DNA from: Paracentrotus lividus
Taxonomy: Eukaryota; Echinodermata; Echinoidea; Camarodonta; Echinidae
Reading direction: 5' to 3'
DNA: 64,000 nucleotides
NCBI GenBank assembly: GCA_940671915.1
Contig: CALNVZ010000641.1
Location: 5,092,649-5,156,648, forward strand
Shown here: positions 62,775-64,000 of the stretch, piece after piece
How the letters are laid out: each line of letters begins with the position of its first letter
Numbering within the stretch: position 1 is the first letter of the stretch
The notes under the pieces: model-generated
What the model was told of the DNA's origin: nothing
Database searches by the model: none
Seen by the model: only the letters and a program-made list of their open reading frames with translations
Made by a program: the position numbers and the translations under genes

Positions 62775-64000
62775 GGTTTATTTCCTTGTGGGAAAGAACA
62801 CAGTGTGAAACAGGGTGTCCCACAGTGTGAAACACGATGTGAACTATATTGTGAACACAGTTTAAAACAAACCACACTGCAACCCTGTCAGAAAGAACAT
62901 AGCATCCCTTAGTGTGAAACAATATGTAAACACACTATGAACACACTTTGAAAACAGTATAAAATAAACCACACTGCATCCCTGCTGGAAAGAACACAGT
63001 GTCCCACAGTGTGATCAATAATGTGAACCACAGTGTGAAACATAGTGTTGCACAGTGTTAAACACAATGTGGAGCATATTGTGAACACACAGTGAATATA
63101 GTATAGATATATTGACTGCTTTGAGGGACATGGTCGTTTCTAGATCCTGCTCAAGGGAATCTCCGCATCTGCTATAACCCAAGACCGCAGGTTGCGGGTT
63201 ATGGCAGATTCGGAGATTCCCGAGAGCAGTCTAGAAACGACCATGTCCCGAAAATAAAAGCAGTCAATATATATTTTATATGCCGAATCTAAAAACAACA
63301 AACATGGTCTAATTTTGACCTAGAACTAAGTCTAAGTGAAGTCTACGATCTAACGTTAGATTCTAAAATAGGCCTAACGTTAGATCTAACGTTAGACTAG
63401 CCTAGAGTCATGAAAGTTTAAGTCAGTTCGAGCCTCTGGCTCTGCAGGCCACAATGCATGCTCACCACACACGCACAGGCAACACATTTGCATTCTACTT
63501 ACAACTAACTGCAAACTGCAAAAAGGAAGCACCCTCCAGATTAACCTCTAAATCGTTTGTTTAGATCAACATCGTCATCGGAATTCAGGCTTAACGCTCA
63601 ACTAGAAATCTGGGATCCGTTCTAGCGTGACGAAAGAATTTGTCTACGCTGCGCGCACGCGCGTTGACGCACAAGCAGCGGAGTTGTCTAAAATTATCGA
63701 CCAAATCGCGCCGCAAATTATGGTATCTGAAATAAAGCGCATGCGCAGCAGCCTTGCACGTAAACAAATGGGGATCGCACTATGCCCATGGGCAAAAAGT
63801 ACTGTAAAAATGTTCTATTGACCGGTAAAACCGGGAAAAGTGTCTGTGGCGGCCATAGGTCAGATTATGACTGCACTTTCAACCAATCAGAAGACAGGAT
63901 TATTAAAGATTCTTAAAATGAGGTATATAATATACAATAAACCACACTGCATGCCTGCTGGAAATAACACAGCATGACACAGTGTGAAACAAAATGTAAA
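62775..64000 (+). repeat. CACAGTGTGAAACA tandem array, interrupted by insertions
   Basis: Units carrying GGAAAGAACACAGTGTGAAA, TGTGAACACA and AAACCACACTGCA-CCCTG recur about every 110-120 bases at 62775-63105 and resume at about 63930 to the window end. The gap is filled by a palindromic hairpin (63109-63272) and about 650 bases with a TAACGTTAGATC palindromic cluster (63350-63400) and a G+C-rich stretch (63600-63800) without a supported gene. Confidence 0.8.
63109..63272. mobile_element. Near-perfect hairpin element with about 75-base arms
   Basis: The left arm (ATTGACTGCTTT, GGGACATGGTCGTTTCTAGA, GGGAATCTCCG, CTGCTATAACCC) and the right arm (GGGTTATGGCAG, CGGAGATTCCC, TCTAGAAACGACCATGTCCC, AAAGCAGTCAAT) are reverse complements apart from a few changes, with a loop of about 15 bases. 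It is inserted in the CACAGTGTGAAACA array. Confidence 0.9.

Overview
This is intron-rich eukaryotic DNA from a marine invertebrate, most likely an echinoderm and probably a sea urchin. The reasons are the many TACATGTA/ACATGTAC dyads in non-coding sequence, long GA/GATA tracts, numerous small inverted-repeat elements, tRNA-derived SINEs with (TTA)n tails, and a vertebrate-like exon/intron layout with GT-AG borders. No bacterial operon, rRNA, CRISPR array or viral gene is visible. The species assignment is an inference from repeat style.

One plus-strand gene explains essentially all coding sequence I can support. It encodes a giant glutamate-rich coiled-coil protein that I identify as the homologue of A-kinase anchor protein 9 (AKAP9/AKAP450/CG-NAP, pericentrin family), the scaffold that places PKA and other signalling enzymes at centrosome and Golgi. 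I read 20 exons from 1665 to 62765. The first ten join in one open frame of 1,874 codons, with correct phase at every junction, including a single 4,122-nt exon (7067-11188). The next ten include two runs of intact exons (42147-43498, and 55379-55518 with 62508-62765) and several exons whose coding signal is strong but whose frame is broken (38545-41096, 43804-43982, 45227-45304, 56516-56727, 57664-57810). The N-terminus lies left of the window and the C-terminal centrosome-targeting PACT domain lies to the right.

The most unusual feature is that at least eight exons carry local, tandem, usually partial extra copies of themselves in the adjacent intron. The copies usually contain the exon 3' end plus its splice donor and some flanking intron. 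The cases are exon 1 (1879-2700), exon 6 (to 13560), exon 7 (to 24010), exon 9 (both ends, 25680-26800), exon 11 (38842-38936), exon 13 (42670-42873), exon 18 (to about 57350) and exon 19 (to 58160). Some copies keep an open frame and splice signals; the clearest are the 204-nt, phase 0-0 copy of exon 13 and the copies of exon 19.

The introns hold the rest: two foldback elements made of GGTCTAAT-type subrepeats that each end 17-30 bases before a splice acceptor, several MITE families with two copies each in this window, a 1.7-kb element with about 150-bp inverted ends, a non-autonomous Tc1/mariner copy, SINEs, tandem repeats, and long simple-sequence tracts.
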